Shown here: piece by piece, positions 1-7,617 of the stretch
Layout: every line of letters begins with the position of its first letter
How positions within the stretch are numbered: the first letter of the stretch is position 1
From: an uncultured Lachnospiraceae bacterium
GTDB lineage: Bacteria > Bacillota > Clostridia > Lachnospirales > Lachnospiraceae
Assembly (NCBI GenBank): GCA_947089585.1
Contig: CAMULB010000011.1
Location: 1-32,044, forward strand
Direction: 5' to 3'
DNA: 32,044 bases
Notes under the pieces: model-generated
What the model was told of the DNA's origin: nothing
Seen by the model: only the letters and a program-made list of their open reading frames with translations
Database searches by the model: none
Made by a program: the position numbers and the translations under genes

Positions 1-378
1 GATCGTCTCAATATCGCGGGCCGGATCTACGCTGCCGTCCACATGGACAATATTTTCATCCTCAAAGCAGCGCACCACATGGACAATGGCGTCCACCTCC
101 CGGATGTTGGCCAAAAACTGATTTCCCAGCCCCTCGCCCTTGCTGGCTCCCTTCACCAGACCGGCAATATCGACAAATTCAACGACCGCGGGCGTTACCT
201 TTTTGGAGTGATACAGCTCTCCCAGCTGCTTGATGCGTTCATCCGGCACGGGAACAATGCCCACATTGGGGTCAATCGTACAAAACGGATAATTGGCCGA
301 TTCGGCTCCGGCCTTGGTCAGTGAATTAAATAACGTGCTTTTTCCTACATTGGGAAGTCCGACAATTCCGAGTTTCAT
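1..378 (-). CDS. ychF: YchF-type GTPase/ATPase, N-terminal part (cut by window edge)
   Basis: This is the first 126 codons of a leftward gene that continues past the window start. Translation from the ATG at 378-376 begins [15 protein letters not shown], which is the P-loop (residues 7-15) of the YchF/OLA1 branch of the Obg-like GTPases. The text [18 protein letters not shown] and [18 protein letters not shown] that follow are hallmark YchF segments (switch region and G3 motif). The family binds ATP in preference to GTP, associates with ribosomes and is linked to stress responses. The start is supported because it matches the universal N-terminus of the family. No strong Shine-Dalgarno is visible directly upstream, only an AGGTAAAGAT stretch. 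Two promoter candidates and a terminator of the preceding gene lie upstream, so ychF is probably its own unit. Confidence 0.95.
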   Translation of the reverse strand, partial: MKLGIVGLPNVGKSTLFNSLTKAGAESANYPFCTIDPNVGIVPVPDERIKQLGELYHSKKVTPAVVEFVDIAGLVKGASKGEGLGNQFLANIREVDAIVHVVRCFEDENIVHVDGSVDPARDIETI

Positions 379-436
379 TTTTATCTTTACCTGTCCGAAA
401 ATCCTTAGATTTCAAGGGTTTCCGCCTTTCGTTATA

Positions 437-465
437 TTTTTACTGCACAATCCTGTGACTGTCAA
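437..465 (-). promoter_or_regulatory. Proximal promoter candidate for ychF
   Basis: On the minus strand a perfect -35 TTGACA (465-460) is followed after 17 bases by TAAAAA (442-437). It lies about 60 bases upstream of the ychF start. The -10 box is imperfect. Confidence 0.5.
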
Positions 466-490
466 CAAAAAGAATTTGATACAAATTAGT

Positions 491-519
491 ATTATACCAT
501 ATCATCCATCATTTTGAAA
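491..519 (-). promoter_or_regulatory. Distal promoter candidate for ychF
   Basis: On the minus strand a perfect -10 TATAAT (496-491) is preceded by 17 bases and a weak -35 TTTCAA (519-514). It sits between the terminator at 547-573 and ychF, so ychF may have two tandem promoters. Confidence 0.5.
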
Positions 520-546
520 TAATCAAATGAAATTTTCTTCTAAAGC

Positions 547-573
547 AAAAAGGACTGGAAACCCAATCCTTTT
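547..573 (-). terminator. Rho-independent terminator after the Uma2 pseudogene
   Basis: An 11-bp stem (548-558 with 563-573, one G-U pair) closes a 4-base loop. Read on the minus strand it ends in TCCTTTTT. It starts 6 bases after the Uma2 stop codon and separates that transcript from ychF. Confidence 0.75.
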
Positions 574-579
574 GTACGA

Positions 580-1058
580 TCACAATTCCATACGGATTCC
601 TGCAAAATCAATTGCAAGGTCTTCATAGATTCCAGCCTTTACCTTGTCCTGAAATGTATAATCCATCATTTCATCATGTTCAAAATTATAAACCGTGATA
701 AGATTACGCTCGTAATCAACAATCCAATATTCCCTGACTTCCGCCGTTCGATATTTAAATAACTTCTTATTGTAATCCATTGGACGGCTAGAAGGCGATA
801 CAATTTCTATAATCCAATCCGGCGCGCCATTGCAGCCTTCATCCGTAAGCTTGTTTTTATCACAAATTACAGATATATCCGGCTCAAGGTATATTTGATC
901 ATCGGCATGCAAAAATACCGCAAATGGAGATGGATTACTTCACAATCTCCACTTTTTCTTCCAATATAATCCCTTATTCTAAATGATAATTCCATTACAA
1001 TTCTTTGATGCGTGCGATTGGGTGTTGCCATCCTATACAATTCACCATCAGCAAACAC
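580..1058 (-). pseudogene. Uma2-family (PD-(D/E)XK nuclease-like) protein, 5'-truncated and frameshifted
   Basis: Two reading frames together give most of a Uma2/DUF820 protein. The upstream frame (1058-931) encodes DGELYRMATPNRTHQRIV and the region up to GDCEVI. The downstream frame (933-580) encodes PSPFAVFLHADDQIYLEPD, then PDWIIEIVSPSSR and YREYW-like REYWIVD. These are the conserved blocks of the family, including the LEPD and EIVSPS acidic residues of the nuclease-like core. Skipping one base near 934 joins the frames as CEVI-PSPFAVFL, which matches the usual family spacing, so a single-base insertion is the simplest explanation. The first 30 or so residues expected for the family are missing: an in-frame TGA stands just upstream of codon GTG 1058. 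A matching N-terminal piece lies at 2982-3143. Uma2 proteins are abundant, multicopy and of unclear function. Confidence 0.8.
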
Positions 1059-1149
1059 TAATCAATTTTGCTTAATAATTATTCTCTGTCGTGTTCGTAG
1101 TTCTTTTGATTATTTGATATATCCATATTATCCTGCCTATATGGGCTAA

Positions 1150-1180
1150 TGTTATCATTTTGTTATCGGTGTTGATAACA
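1150..1180. promoter_or_regulatory. Operator-like cluster of TGTTATC half-sites
   Basis: TGTTATC occurs at 1150-1156 and 1161-1167, and its inverse GATAACA at 1174-1180. The last two form a perfect 7-bp inverted repeat around 6 bases. The first two are one helical turn (11 bp) apart. The cluster lies just downstream of the promoter at 1224-1252, where a repressor would block elongation. No cognate regulator is identified. Confidence 0.35.
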
Positions 1181-1223
1181 CTGGCTCTGTAACTGCGGAT
1201 CATAACTATATGTTCCGACTCAA

Positions 1224-1252
1224 ATTATAAGCGGTTTTGCTTAGAAATTCAA
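1224..1252 (-). promoter_or_regulatory. Sigma-A type promoter upstream of the Uma2 remnant
   Basis: On the minus strand TTGAAT (1252-1247), a 17-base spacer and a perfect TATAAT (1229-1224) form a good vegetative promoter. It reads into the Uma2 remnant. A short ATG reading frame at 1126 follows a GGCAGG-like site but stops after 15 codons. Confidence 0.65.
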
Positions 1253-1264
1253 CATTTATTTCCA

Positions 1265-1848
<584 letters not shown>

Positions 1849-1855
1849 CTATCAC

Positions 1856-2377
1856 TCAAACTGTAATTTCATAAAAGTGGTACATTTCCTCTTTACTATC
1901 ATTCAAATCCTTATATATCTTTTTCTCTGTTAATAAAAAACCTGCTTTTTCAACCACTTTCCATGATGAAACATTTTCTGCTCTAACAGTTGCTATCATC
2001 TTTTGTATATTGTAACTACCGAAAAAATGCTTAATATATGCTCGGACTGATTCAACTGCATAACCCTCATTTCTATAATGTGCTCCGATAAAATATGTAA
2101 TACCAACCTCCTGTAGGTCTTCATAATATGAGCAACCAACGGAACCAATTACCTTATTCTCATCTTTTAAAGTGATTACATATGCTAAATAATCCTTGCA
2201 TGGATTATTTCTAATAGCAAATTGCGTAGCTTCTCTTATCCATTCTGCCATCCATTCGCCGCAACTATCATCAAAACCAACATCAGTAAGGCTACCATCC
2301 GAAGCCATTTCAATAAATGCTTCTTCATCCTCTGAACTCAAATCTCGAATTATCAATCGTTGGGTTTCTATCAACAT
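1856..2377 (-). CDS. GNAT-family N-acetyltransferase, RimJ/RimL-like
   Basis: This is a 173-residue acetyltransferase. MLIETQRLIIRDLSSEDEEAF at the N-terminus is the classic opening of the RimJ/RimL-type GNAT subfamily (Acetyltransf_3). ITYFIGAHYRNEGYAVESVR carries the acetyl-CoA loop, and VSSWKVVEKAGF is the terminal motif of the subfamily. The start at 2377 was chosen over an upstream in-frame ATG (2425) for two reasons: the family N-terminus begins here, and an AAAGAGGT ribosome site sits about 8 bases upstream. Members acetylate the N-termini of ribosomal proteins, antibiotics or small amines; the substrate here is unknown. It lies 53 bases after the broken kinase and 103 bases before the next GNAT, within an AT-rich segment whose composition differs from the rest of the window. 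Confidence 0.88.
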   Translation of the reverse strand: MLIETQRLIIRDLSSEDEEAFIEMASDGSLTDVGFDDSCGEWMAEWIREATQFAIRNNPCKDYLAYVITLKDENKVIGSVGCSYYEDLQEVGITYFIGAHYRNEGYAVESVRAYIKHFFGSYNIQKMIATVRAENVSSWKVVEKAGFLLTEKKIYKDLNDSKEEMYHFYEITV

Positions 2378-2430
2378 AATTAGTACCTCTTTTCTACAAA
2401 TTCCACATTTGTTAATAAAACTCATATATA

Positions 2431-2915
2431 TTACAACATGATTGTCCTTGCTATCTTTCCAATTGACAAATTACTTGTATCAATACAATTATCCAACGTT
2501 TCAAAATACAACAATAAGTTTAAACTTATTTCAAACCATTTGTCTATTCGCCATTCGTTCACTTTATCATTTTTCCAACGTGTATGCAGATTTTCCTTAT
2601 CACATATTAACGTAACGCTCTTAATTTCCATTTGCAGATTCGAGATGCCATCTATAATACTCTGATAAACCCGTAAATCATCCATTAACCATACCAACAC
2701 TACCATTTGACATGCAGAACACTTTCTGTAGTTATTTACCATATGAATGATATTATCTATTACCATAGTTTTTGTTTCACGATTTCCGACCAATGGATGA
2801 ATATCCAAGCACCAATCCCCATCAATAAAAGCTGTTCCAGGATTCATATTTGCAATATATTTTCCTACTGTTGTTTTTCCACCCCCATAGGTCCATTAAT
2901 AATTATTACCTTCAT
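2431..2915 (-). pseudogene. Small P-loop nucleotide kinase, frameshifted in Walker A
   Basis: From the ATG at 2915 (GGAG about 8 bases upstream) the frame reads MKVIIINGPMG and then runs into a stop. One added base in the run of five C at 2882-2886 (five G on the coding strand) gives GPMGGGKTTVGKYIANMNPG, a perfect P-loop. The frame then stays open to 2431 with FIDGDWCLDIHP, a TLICDKENLHTRW segment and a YFETLDNCIDTSNLS tail. That order is typical of small AAA/shikimate-kinase-like ATPases of Clostridia (about 165 residues) of unknown substrate. An internal ATG at 2847 would give a 138-residue product lacking the nucleotide-binding loop, so it would be inactive. This could be a real null allele, a reversible slippage site or a sequencing error in the homopolymer. 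Confidence 0.75.
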
Positions 2916-2981
2916 ATTCGTCGCTCCAATCTGCTTTTATTAATCTCCTCGTATAATAAGTTTGTAAGCAAGAAAAACAGC

Positions 2982-3143
2982 TTATAGACTTATTCTTTTT
3001 TGATTAGACAGAAGGATAATTCTAAACATCCTTTCCGAAGATTCTTCTTCAATCAGCTCCGCCCGTTGCCCTTCTGGCAACGCATAAATATCATCTATTG
3101 TATAAGCTTCTAATTTTTCTTGCAGCATCCATTTTTGTCCCAT
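2982..3143 (-). pseudogene. Uma2-family N-terminal fragment (53 codons)
   Basis: Translation from ATG 3143 contains LEAYTIDDIYALPEGQRAEL, the characteristic opening of Uma2/DUF820 proteins, where the motif normally continues as ELIDG. After ELI the homology stops and an unrelated tail of about 22 residues ends at TAA 2984-2982. The missing continuation, DGELYRMATPN, is what the remnant at 580-1058 starts with. The fragment keeps a very good promoter (3158-3186) and an AAGGAAGG ribosome site, so the 53-residue peptide could still be made. Whether it came from the same gene as the 580-1058 piece or from a second copy is inference. Confidence 0.65.
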
Positions 3144-3157
3144 CCTTCCTTTGTTAT

Positions 3158-3186
3158 ATTATATCCAAAATTGCATCACATGACAA
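3158..3186 (-). promoter_or_regulatory. Sigma-A promoter of the Uma2 fragment and accessory genes
   Basis: On the minus strand TTGTCA (3186-3181), exactly 17 bases, then TATAAT (3163-3158). The start codon of the Uma2 fragment is 15 bases further. With no terminator seen before the kinase and GNAT genes, it may drive them as well. Confidence 0.75.
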
Positions 3187-3275
3187 GGCCTTTTGCTGTA
3201 CAAACACCCCCGTCCGCCCCTCCCGCCCAGAATTCGATGCTCACCGAACGCGCACGCTTAACCCGTGAAACGAAA

Positions 3276-3313
3276 CAGAAAAGGAACTGATGCACCGATA
3301 CGTGCAGCAGTCC
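3276..3313 (-). terminator. Terminator after rhaA
   Basis: On the minus strand an interrupted stem (3313-3302 with 3295-3283, core GCAC/GTGC plus ACTG/CAGT and GGA/TCC segments) closes a 6-base loop. It is followed by TTTTCTGTTT. It lies 36 bases beyond the rhaA stop codon and separates the rhamnose operon from the accessory patch. Confidence 0.6.
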
Positions 3314-3348
3314 CTCCTATTCCCGATCGTTTCCTTTTCAGACACACG

Positions 3349-4611
3349 CTAACGTTTCCTTAAAACCTCTTTTTCATACTTCTGCACCTGGGCAAACCAT
3401 TCCGAATCCTCTGCCGGCGCGCCGCAGCGTTCACAGTATTCGGCCCAAACATCCCCAAACGGCGCTGTCTTGATCTCCTCCTGGCGCACCATCAGCTCGG
3501 TCATCCGATTTTGCTCCTGCAGCTGCTGATACGCTTCATTCGGCGTGCAAAGCGCCTGCAAAAGGGCTTTCTGCCAGCTGCGGAACCCTACCGTCCAGGC
3601 GGCAATGCGGTTGATGCTGGCGTCAAAGTAATCCAAAGCCATATACACACGCTCAAACGCCTGATTGCGTACAATCTCCTTGGCCATCTCCTTTGTCTCG
3701 TCGTCAAACAGAACGACATGATCGCTGTCCCAGCGAATCGGCCGGGTGATATGCAAGGCGATCTCCGGGAAAAAGCACAGCAGGGCGGGAATCTTATCGG
3801 ATACCATCTCTGTTGGATGGTAATGGCCGTTGTCCATCAGCGGCATGCATTGCTCCGTATGCGCCGCTGCAAAGCTTAAAGAAAATTCTGCGCTGCCTAC
3901 GGTATAAGCTTCGACGCCGATGCCAAAGACCTTCGATTCCACACAGGGCTTCACCATCTGATAATCATACGGTTCGGACAAAATCTGCTCAATCGAATCC
4001 TTATAGCGCATTCTCGGCCCCATCCGGTCTGCCGGAATGTCTTTGTAACCGTCTCCCGTCCAGATATTCATCACACAGGGGATGCCAGTCTCCTGGGCAA
4101 AATAACTGGAAATGCGGATGCATGCCTTTCCGTGCTCAATCCAGAACCGTCTTGTCTCCTCATCGGGACTGGACAGCGTCAGGCCGTCCTTGACCCTCTC
4201 ATGAGAAAAAAAGGTCGGATTGAAGTCGATGCCCAGCTGATGCTTCTTGGCAAATTCCACCCAGCCGGCAAAATGCTTCGGTTCCAGCTGATCCCGATCC
4301 GCAAACTGTCCCGGCTCTAAGATTGCATAACAGGCATGGAGATTGAGCTTGACCTTGCCGGGCACGAGACGAATTACCTGCTCTAAATCCTCCATCAGCT
4401 GTTTTGGCGTCTTCGCCCTGCCGGGATAATTGCCGGTGGTCTGAATCCCGCCAGTCAATGGGCCGTCGTGGTCAAAGCCCGTTACGTCGTCTCCCTGCCA
4501 GCAATGGAGCGACACCGGCTGCTGTTTTAACAGCTCGATCGCTGCCTCCGTATCTACCCCTAATTTTGCATACATCTCTTTTGCGGATTCATAACGTTCC
4601 TTTTGTGTCAT
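3349..4611 (-). CDS. rhaA: L-rhamnose isomerase
   Basis: This 420-residue enzyme converts L-rhamnose to L-rhamnulose, the first step of cytoplasmic rhamnose catabolism. The length matches the family (about 420), and the protein is recognisable end to end: VSLHCWQGDDVTGFD near the N-terminus, KVKLNLHACYA, LGIDFNPTFFSH, SYFAQETGIPCVMNIWTGDG, a DNGHYHPTE metal-ligand segment and WDSDHVVLFDDET. These hold the His, Asp and Glu ligands of the Mn2+ site in this TIM-barrel isomerase. The start ATG follows AAAGGAG at 9 bases. It is the second gene of a rhaB-rhaA operon, 39 bases after rhaB. The rhamnulose-1-phosphate aldolase that would complete the pathway is not in the window; a terminator follows rhaA. 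Confidence 0.96.
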   Translation of the reverse strand: MTQKERYESAKEMYAKLGVDTEAAIELLKQQPVSLHCWQGDDVTGFDHDGPLTGGIQTTGNYPGRAKTPKQLMEDLEQVIRLVPGKVKLNLHACYAILEPGQFADRDQLEPKHFAGWVEFAKKHQLGIDFNPTFFSHERVKDGLTLSSPDEETRRFWIEHGKACIRISSYFAQETGIPCVMNIWTGDGYKDIPADRMGPRMRYKDSIEQILSEPYDYQMVKPCVESKVFGIGVEAYTVGSAEFSLSFAAAHTEQCMPLMDNGHYHPTEMVSDKIPALLCFFPEIALHITRPIRWDSDHVVLFDDETKEMAKEIVRNQAFERVYMALDYFDASINRIAAWTVGFRSWQKALLQALCTPNEAYQQLQEQNRMTELMVRQEEIKTAPFGDVWAEYCERCGAPAEDSEWFAQVQKYEKEVLRKR

Positions 4612-4650
4612 CCTTCATTCTCCTTTCCGTTGCAGCGTTCTCATTCTCTT

Positions 4651-6066
4651 CTAATTTGGATCGGTCGCATCATACGTCTTGATTGCAAAAGAACGATTCA
4701 CACAGGCTCTGGCCTCCTCCACGGAAGCAAATACGCCGTCTCGAATCATTTGCGCCGTCAGATTGCCAATCGCTGTCGCCTCAGTGGGGCCTGCATGCAC
4801 GGTCTTTTTCGTATATTTTGCCGTCAGCCGATTTAAATAATCGGCGTTGGCGCCGCCGCCCACCACATGAATCCGACGATAGCTTCTACCCAGAATCGCC
4901 TCGATCTCCCTGGCCGTCTTTGCATAGCATTCCCCCAGACTGTTGTAGATCACAGCCGCAATCTCTCCAGGCGTCTTCGGCTCCGGCTGATTGGTGTCAC
5001 GGCAAAATCGCTGTACCTCGTCAATCATGCGATCTGGAGCCAGGAAACAGTCATCATCTACCGCGACCCTGGATGGAAAATCATCACACTCTGCCGCTAA
5101 CTCACAAAGCTGGGCGAAGGAATACCGATCCTTCCATTCCTTTTTTACCTTTTGAATCATCCACAAGCCCATAATATTTTTCAGATAACGGAAGCGGTAA
5201 TCATAGCCGCCCTCGTTGGTGAGATTGGCCTCCCGGCTCTCTGGCGAGCAGTTGGCTGTTTTTGTCTCAATCCCCATCAAAGACCAGGTTCCTGAACTGA
5301 TATAGAGAAAATCGTCGTCATTTGCCGGCACGGACAGTACCGCGGAGGCTGTATCGTGCGTCCCCGGAAGCACAACTGCACAGTCAAAGCCCACCTCCTT
5401 TTGAATCTCGTCCCGTAAATGTCCGACCAAGGTTCCCGGTGTATGAATCGGCAAAAAGATTTCGTTCGGGTAGCCCAGCCGCGCAATCAGCTCTCGATCC
5501 CAGTCTTTCGTCTGCGGATTGACCAGCTGTCCGGTAGTCGCGTTGGTATACTCCTGCATTTTCACGCCCGTCAGCAGAAAGTGAAAATAATCCGGCGTCA
5601 TCAGCATCGCCTTTGCCTGCTTTAACTGTTCGGGGTGCTGTGTTTTTACCGCCATCAGCTGATACACGGTATTAAAGATCGCTTTTTGAATGCCGGTTCG
5701 TGCATACAGCTCTTCCTCAGAGATCCGCTGATATACCTGCTCGTCCATGCCCTTCGTTCTGCCGTCGCGATAACCGATCGTATCTCCCAAAATTTGATCC
5801 TTTTCATCCAACAGCACAAAATCAACGCCCCAGGTATCAATGCCCAAGCTTGACGGAACCTTGCCGATCTCCTTGCACCTTCTGATTCCGTTTAAAATTT
5901 CTGCAAACAGCTGCTCATGATTCCAGCAGAGATGCCCGTTTCGCTCCTGCAGGCCGTTTTCAAAGCGGTAGACCTCCTCTAACTCTATCCTTCCCTCCAC
6001 CAGCCGGCCAAGCATATGCCTTCCGCTGGAGGCCCCGATATCAATCGCCAGATAGTAATTCCCCAT
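4651..6066 (-). CDS. rhaB: Rhamnulokinase
   Basis: This 471-residue FGGY-family sugar kinase phosphorylates L-rhamnulose to L-rhamnulose 1-phosphate. The N-terminal YYLAIDIGASSGRHMLGRL is the phosphate-1 motif of rhamnulokinases. SLGIDTWGVDFVLLDEKD is a family-specific segment. Further on come GTHDTASAV, YISSGTWSLMGIE (phosphate-2) and HVVGGGANADYLNRLTA (adenosine motif). The start at 6066 was preferred over the longer in-frame ATG at 6102 because AAAGGAG lies 5 bases upstream and the family N-terminus begins here. It is the promoter-proximal gene of the rhaBA operon. The upstream region carries a TATAAT -10 box with a poor -35 and a 15-bp palindrome (6118-6132), which suggests regulated expression. 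Confidence 0.95.
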   Translation of the reverse strand: MGNYYLAIDIGASSGRHMLGRLVEGRIELEEVYRFENGLQERNGHLCWNHEQLFAEILNGIRRCKEIGKVPSSLGIDTWGVDFVLLDEKDQILGDTIGYRDGRTKGMDEQVYQRISEEELYARTGIQKAIFNTVYQLMAVKTQHPEQLKQAKAMLMTPDYFHFLLTGVKMQEYTNATTGQLVNPQTKDWDRELIARLGYPNEIFLPIHTPGTLVGHLRDEIQKEVGFDCAVVLPGTHDTASAVLSVPANDDDFLYISSGTWSLMGIETKTANCSPESREANLTNEGGYDYRFRYLKNIMGLWMIQKVKKEWKDRYSFAQLCELAAECDDFPSRVAVDDDCFLAPDRMIDEVQRFCRDTNQPEPKTPGEIAAVIYNSLGECYAKTAREIEAILGRSYRRIHVVGGGANADYLNRLTAKYTKKTVHAGPTEATAIGNLTAQMIRDGVFASVEEARACVNRSFAIKTYDATDPN

Positions 6067-6117
6067 ACGTACTCCTTTCCTAATACTGTCACACAAATTC
6101 ACAACTATTTCTTAGAT

Positions 6118-6173
6118 CTGTGATGTTCACAGTCATGATTCAAATCTCGATTGATTTCTATATCTGTATTATA
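6118..6173 (-). promoter_or_regulatory. rhaBA promoter region with palindromic operator candidate
   Basis: A TATAAT -10 box (6173-6168, minus strand) lacks a good -35 at the right spacing. That is typical of a promoter that needs an activator. Downstream of it, CTGTGATGTTCACAG (6118-6132) is a perfect 6-3-6 inverted repeat about 50 bases before the rhaB start, with a related CTGTCACAC half-site nearer the gene. Which protein binds is unknown. Confidence 0.45.
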
Positions 6174-6190
6174 GCATCCGACCGAACGTA

Positions 6191-6229
6191 AAATAAGGAC
6201 GGTATTTTATAAAAATACCGTCCTTATTT
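6191..6229. terminator. Perfect 18-bp hairpin terminator
   Basis: AAATAAGGACGGTATTTT (6191-6208) pairs perfectly with 6212-6229 around a 3-base loop. Read leftwards it ends in TTATTTTA, and it starts 18 bases after the stop of the DUF5680-like gene. It therefore terminates that gene just upstream of the rhaBA promoter. The A/T-rich symmetry could also let it work on rightward transcripts. Confidence 0.8.
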
Positions 6230-6246
6230 GCAAGCGGCAGAACCAC

Positions 6247-6813
6247 TCAATCACTGACAATCCCGCCATAATAAGAATAGTGATAAACCTTCTGCTCCCC
6301 TTTATACACACATCCCTTGCCATGATACATATTCCCGCCGCCATAATTATAGACCGTATAACGACGCCCGCCCTGCTGCCGATACATCCAGCCATTCAGT
6401 CCTCCGGCTTTGCACACGGCATACAGCGTCATGCGCAGCAGCTCCAGAACCGTTTCCGACTGCAAGCGCTCTGCTTCGTCCAGCAGCTTGCCATAGTAAT
6501 TCATCATCCACACCGGACGCTCCCGATAGCAAACCAAATCCTGTGCAAACAAGGATTCTCCCAGGCTAAACTCCTCAATCAGGCGAAACCCGCCCCCTTC
6601 ATACGTCAGCCGGTCTCTGACTCTCACCCGTGACCGCTCGCCCCACCGCTGCTTCATCTCCAAAAACTGTTCGTTTTTTGCACTCTGCAAAAACAAATAC
6701 AAATGCTCCAGGTCGTACCTCTCCTGTTCCACGTCCTTTATCCTCTCTTTTGTAAATTCACTGCCGCCCAAAGCAGTGGATCCGGCGCAGACCTTCGATG
6801 CCGCATACAGCAT
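6247..6813 (-). CDS. DUF5680-like protein
   Basis: This is a 188-residue cytoplasmic protein with no signal peptide or membrane segment. The core LTYEGGGFRLIEEFSLG, then FAQDLVCYRERPVWMMNYYG, and a C-terminal repeat-like stretch (YTVYNYGGGNMYHGKG, YKGEQKVYHYSYYGG) follow the pattern of the DUF5680 family. That family has paired beta-rich segments with PVW.MNY.G and Y.G......G conserved. Function is unknown. The first 25 or so residues (AASKVCAGSTALGG...) look unrelated to the family. The ATG at 6813 has GGAG 5 bases upstream, but an in-frame GTG at 6732 preceded by AGAGGATAAAGGA is an alternative start. The gene stands alone and ends in a perfect terminator hairpin. Confidence 0.6.
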   Translation of the reverse strand: MLYAASKVCAGSTALGGSEFTKERIKDVEQERYDLEHLYLFLQSAKNEQFLEMKQRWGERSRVRVRDRLTYEGGGFRLIEEFSLGESLFAQDLVCYRERPVWMMNYYGKLLDEAERLQSETVLELLRMTLYAVCKAGGLNGWMYRQQGGRRYTVYNYGGGNMYHGKGCVYKGEQKVYHYSYYGGIVSD

Positions 6814-7089
6814 CTCTACTCCGTACTTTTATCACAAAACAATATGGACTCCGTGTTTCTCATCCATTCCCCAAAGCAACATTGCGATCTGGTAATTCAA
6901 GCCCTTCAGGCCAAACTTCCCCCATGACGCCCACCGCTCAGTGGAGCGGCAGACACACACTACTGCCCGCTCAAAACGCCACATAGCGTGCAGACAAAAC
7001 CTTCCGCCATTTGCAATGGTCAATCATTTCTGTGCGGACTATAATTTTTCTATAATATAGCTACGATAACAATATTTTAGAATGGAGAT
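6814..7089. other. Gene-free stretch upstream of the DUF5680-like gene
   Basis: Short frames in both directions lack ribosome sites and family features. An AT-rich patch at 7040-7065 carries two TATAAT boxes facing right (about 7041 and 7056) with no clear -35. Otherwise I see nothing interpretable. Confidence 0.4.
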
Positions 7090-7296
7090 GTGAAAATGAT
7101 TAACAGGAAATCAGACCGAACCATGCGGCGCACAGATACCGCTTTCTATCACACATCACAGACACCCAAAAGCCAACCCGCCAGGACTGCCAGCAGCTCC
7201 TCGCTGCCTCAGATTGGCCCGCCACAGACATATTGCGACAGACAAGCCAAGACAACCGCCGGCTTCTTTCTGCCGCCAATGATTGAAGGTTCCTAG
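7090..7296 (+). CDS. Small hypothetical ORF, doubtful
   Basis: A 68-codon frame (GTG 7090, or ATG 7096) follows GGAG at 7083-7086 and the TATAAT boxes near 7041-7061, so it has the signals of a gene. The protein (MINRKSDRTMRRTDTAFYH...) is Ser/Thr/Pro/Arg-rich without recognised motifs, signal peptide or membrane helix. Its stop codon is created by the left end of the palindromic element at 7295. It may be a truncated or chance ORF; I cannot assign a function. Confidence 0.2.
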   Translation: MKMINRKSDRTMRRTDTAFYHTSQTPKSQPARTASSSSLPQIGPPQTYCDRQAKTTAGFFLPPMIEGS

Positions 7297-7455
7297 AACG
7301 TGTTTGAACATTGCCTTCTGCCGGATGTATTCCACAGTTCTTGGGAGATTCGTGCCAAATGAGGGCGACGCAGCAAGCTACGTTGACCGAATTTAGTGCC
7401 AATATACCGCGAAATGGGGATGCGGACGGCTGGAATGAATGTTCAGACACACTCT
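7295..7455. repeat. Imperfect palindromic element 1 (161 bp)
   Basis: The ends AGAACGTGTTTGAACATT (7295-7312) and AATGTTCAGACACACTCT (7438-7455) are 18-bp inverted repeats with 15 matches. The interior also folds back on itself: for example GCCGGATGTATTCC opposes GGGGATGCGGACGGC, and AGATTCGTGCCAAAT opposes ATTTAGTGCCAATAT. There is no room for a transposase and no clear target duplication. It resembles a MITE-like or structured intergenic repeat. Confidence 0.6.
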
Positions 7456-7617
7456 GGTACATCGCTGCATTCATTTTTGAAGTAATCGGTGCCTGAATTT
7501 TGTGTCCGGACAAGGCAAAGGAAGGAGACAATGCGCTGGCATTGTTGACTGACGACCACGCGGTACTGGCGCAAACAGCAGGTGCATCGTACTCAATTAT
7601 GAATGCAATGATGTACC
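7456..7617. repeat. Imperfect palindromic element 2 (162 bp)
   Basis: It abuts element 1 with no gap. GGTACATCGCTGCATTCAT (from 7456) is the inverse of ATGAATGCAATGATGTACC (ending 7617) with two mismatches, and the match continues inwards (TTGAAGTA opposite TACTCAA). Further in, CGGTGCCTGAATTTTGTGTCC opposes GGCGCAAACAGCAGGTGC. The central part is GGACAAGGCAAAGGAAGGAG followed by a GCGCTGGCATTGTTG stretch. Confidence 0.6.

Noticed and set aside
6832..7023. Minus-strand frame of 63 codons upstream of the DUF5680-like gene
   Set aside because: No ribosome site, no promoter at a suitable distance and Cys/Trp-rich text without family features.
7100..7531. Minus-strand frame of 143 codons across the palindromes
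   Set aside because: It crosses elements 1 and 2, whose structure is explained by inverted symmetry; no start signal and no protein motif.
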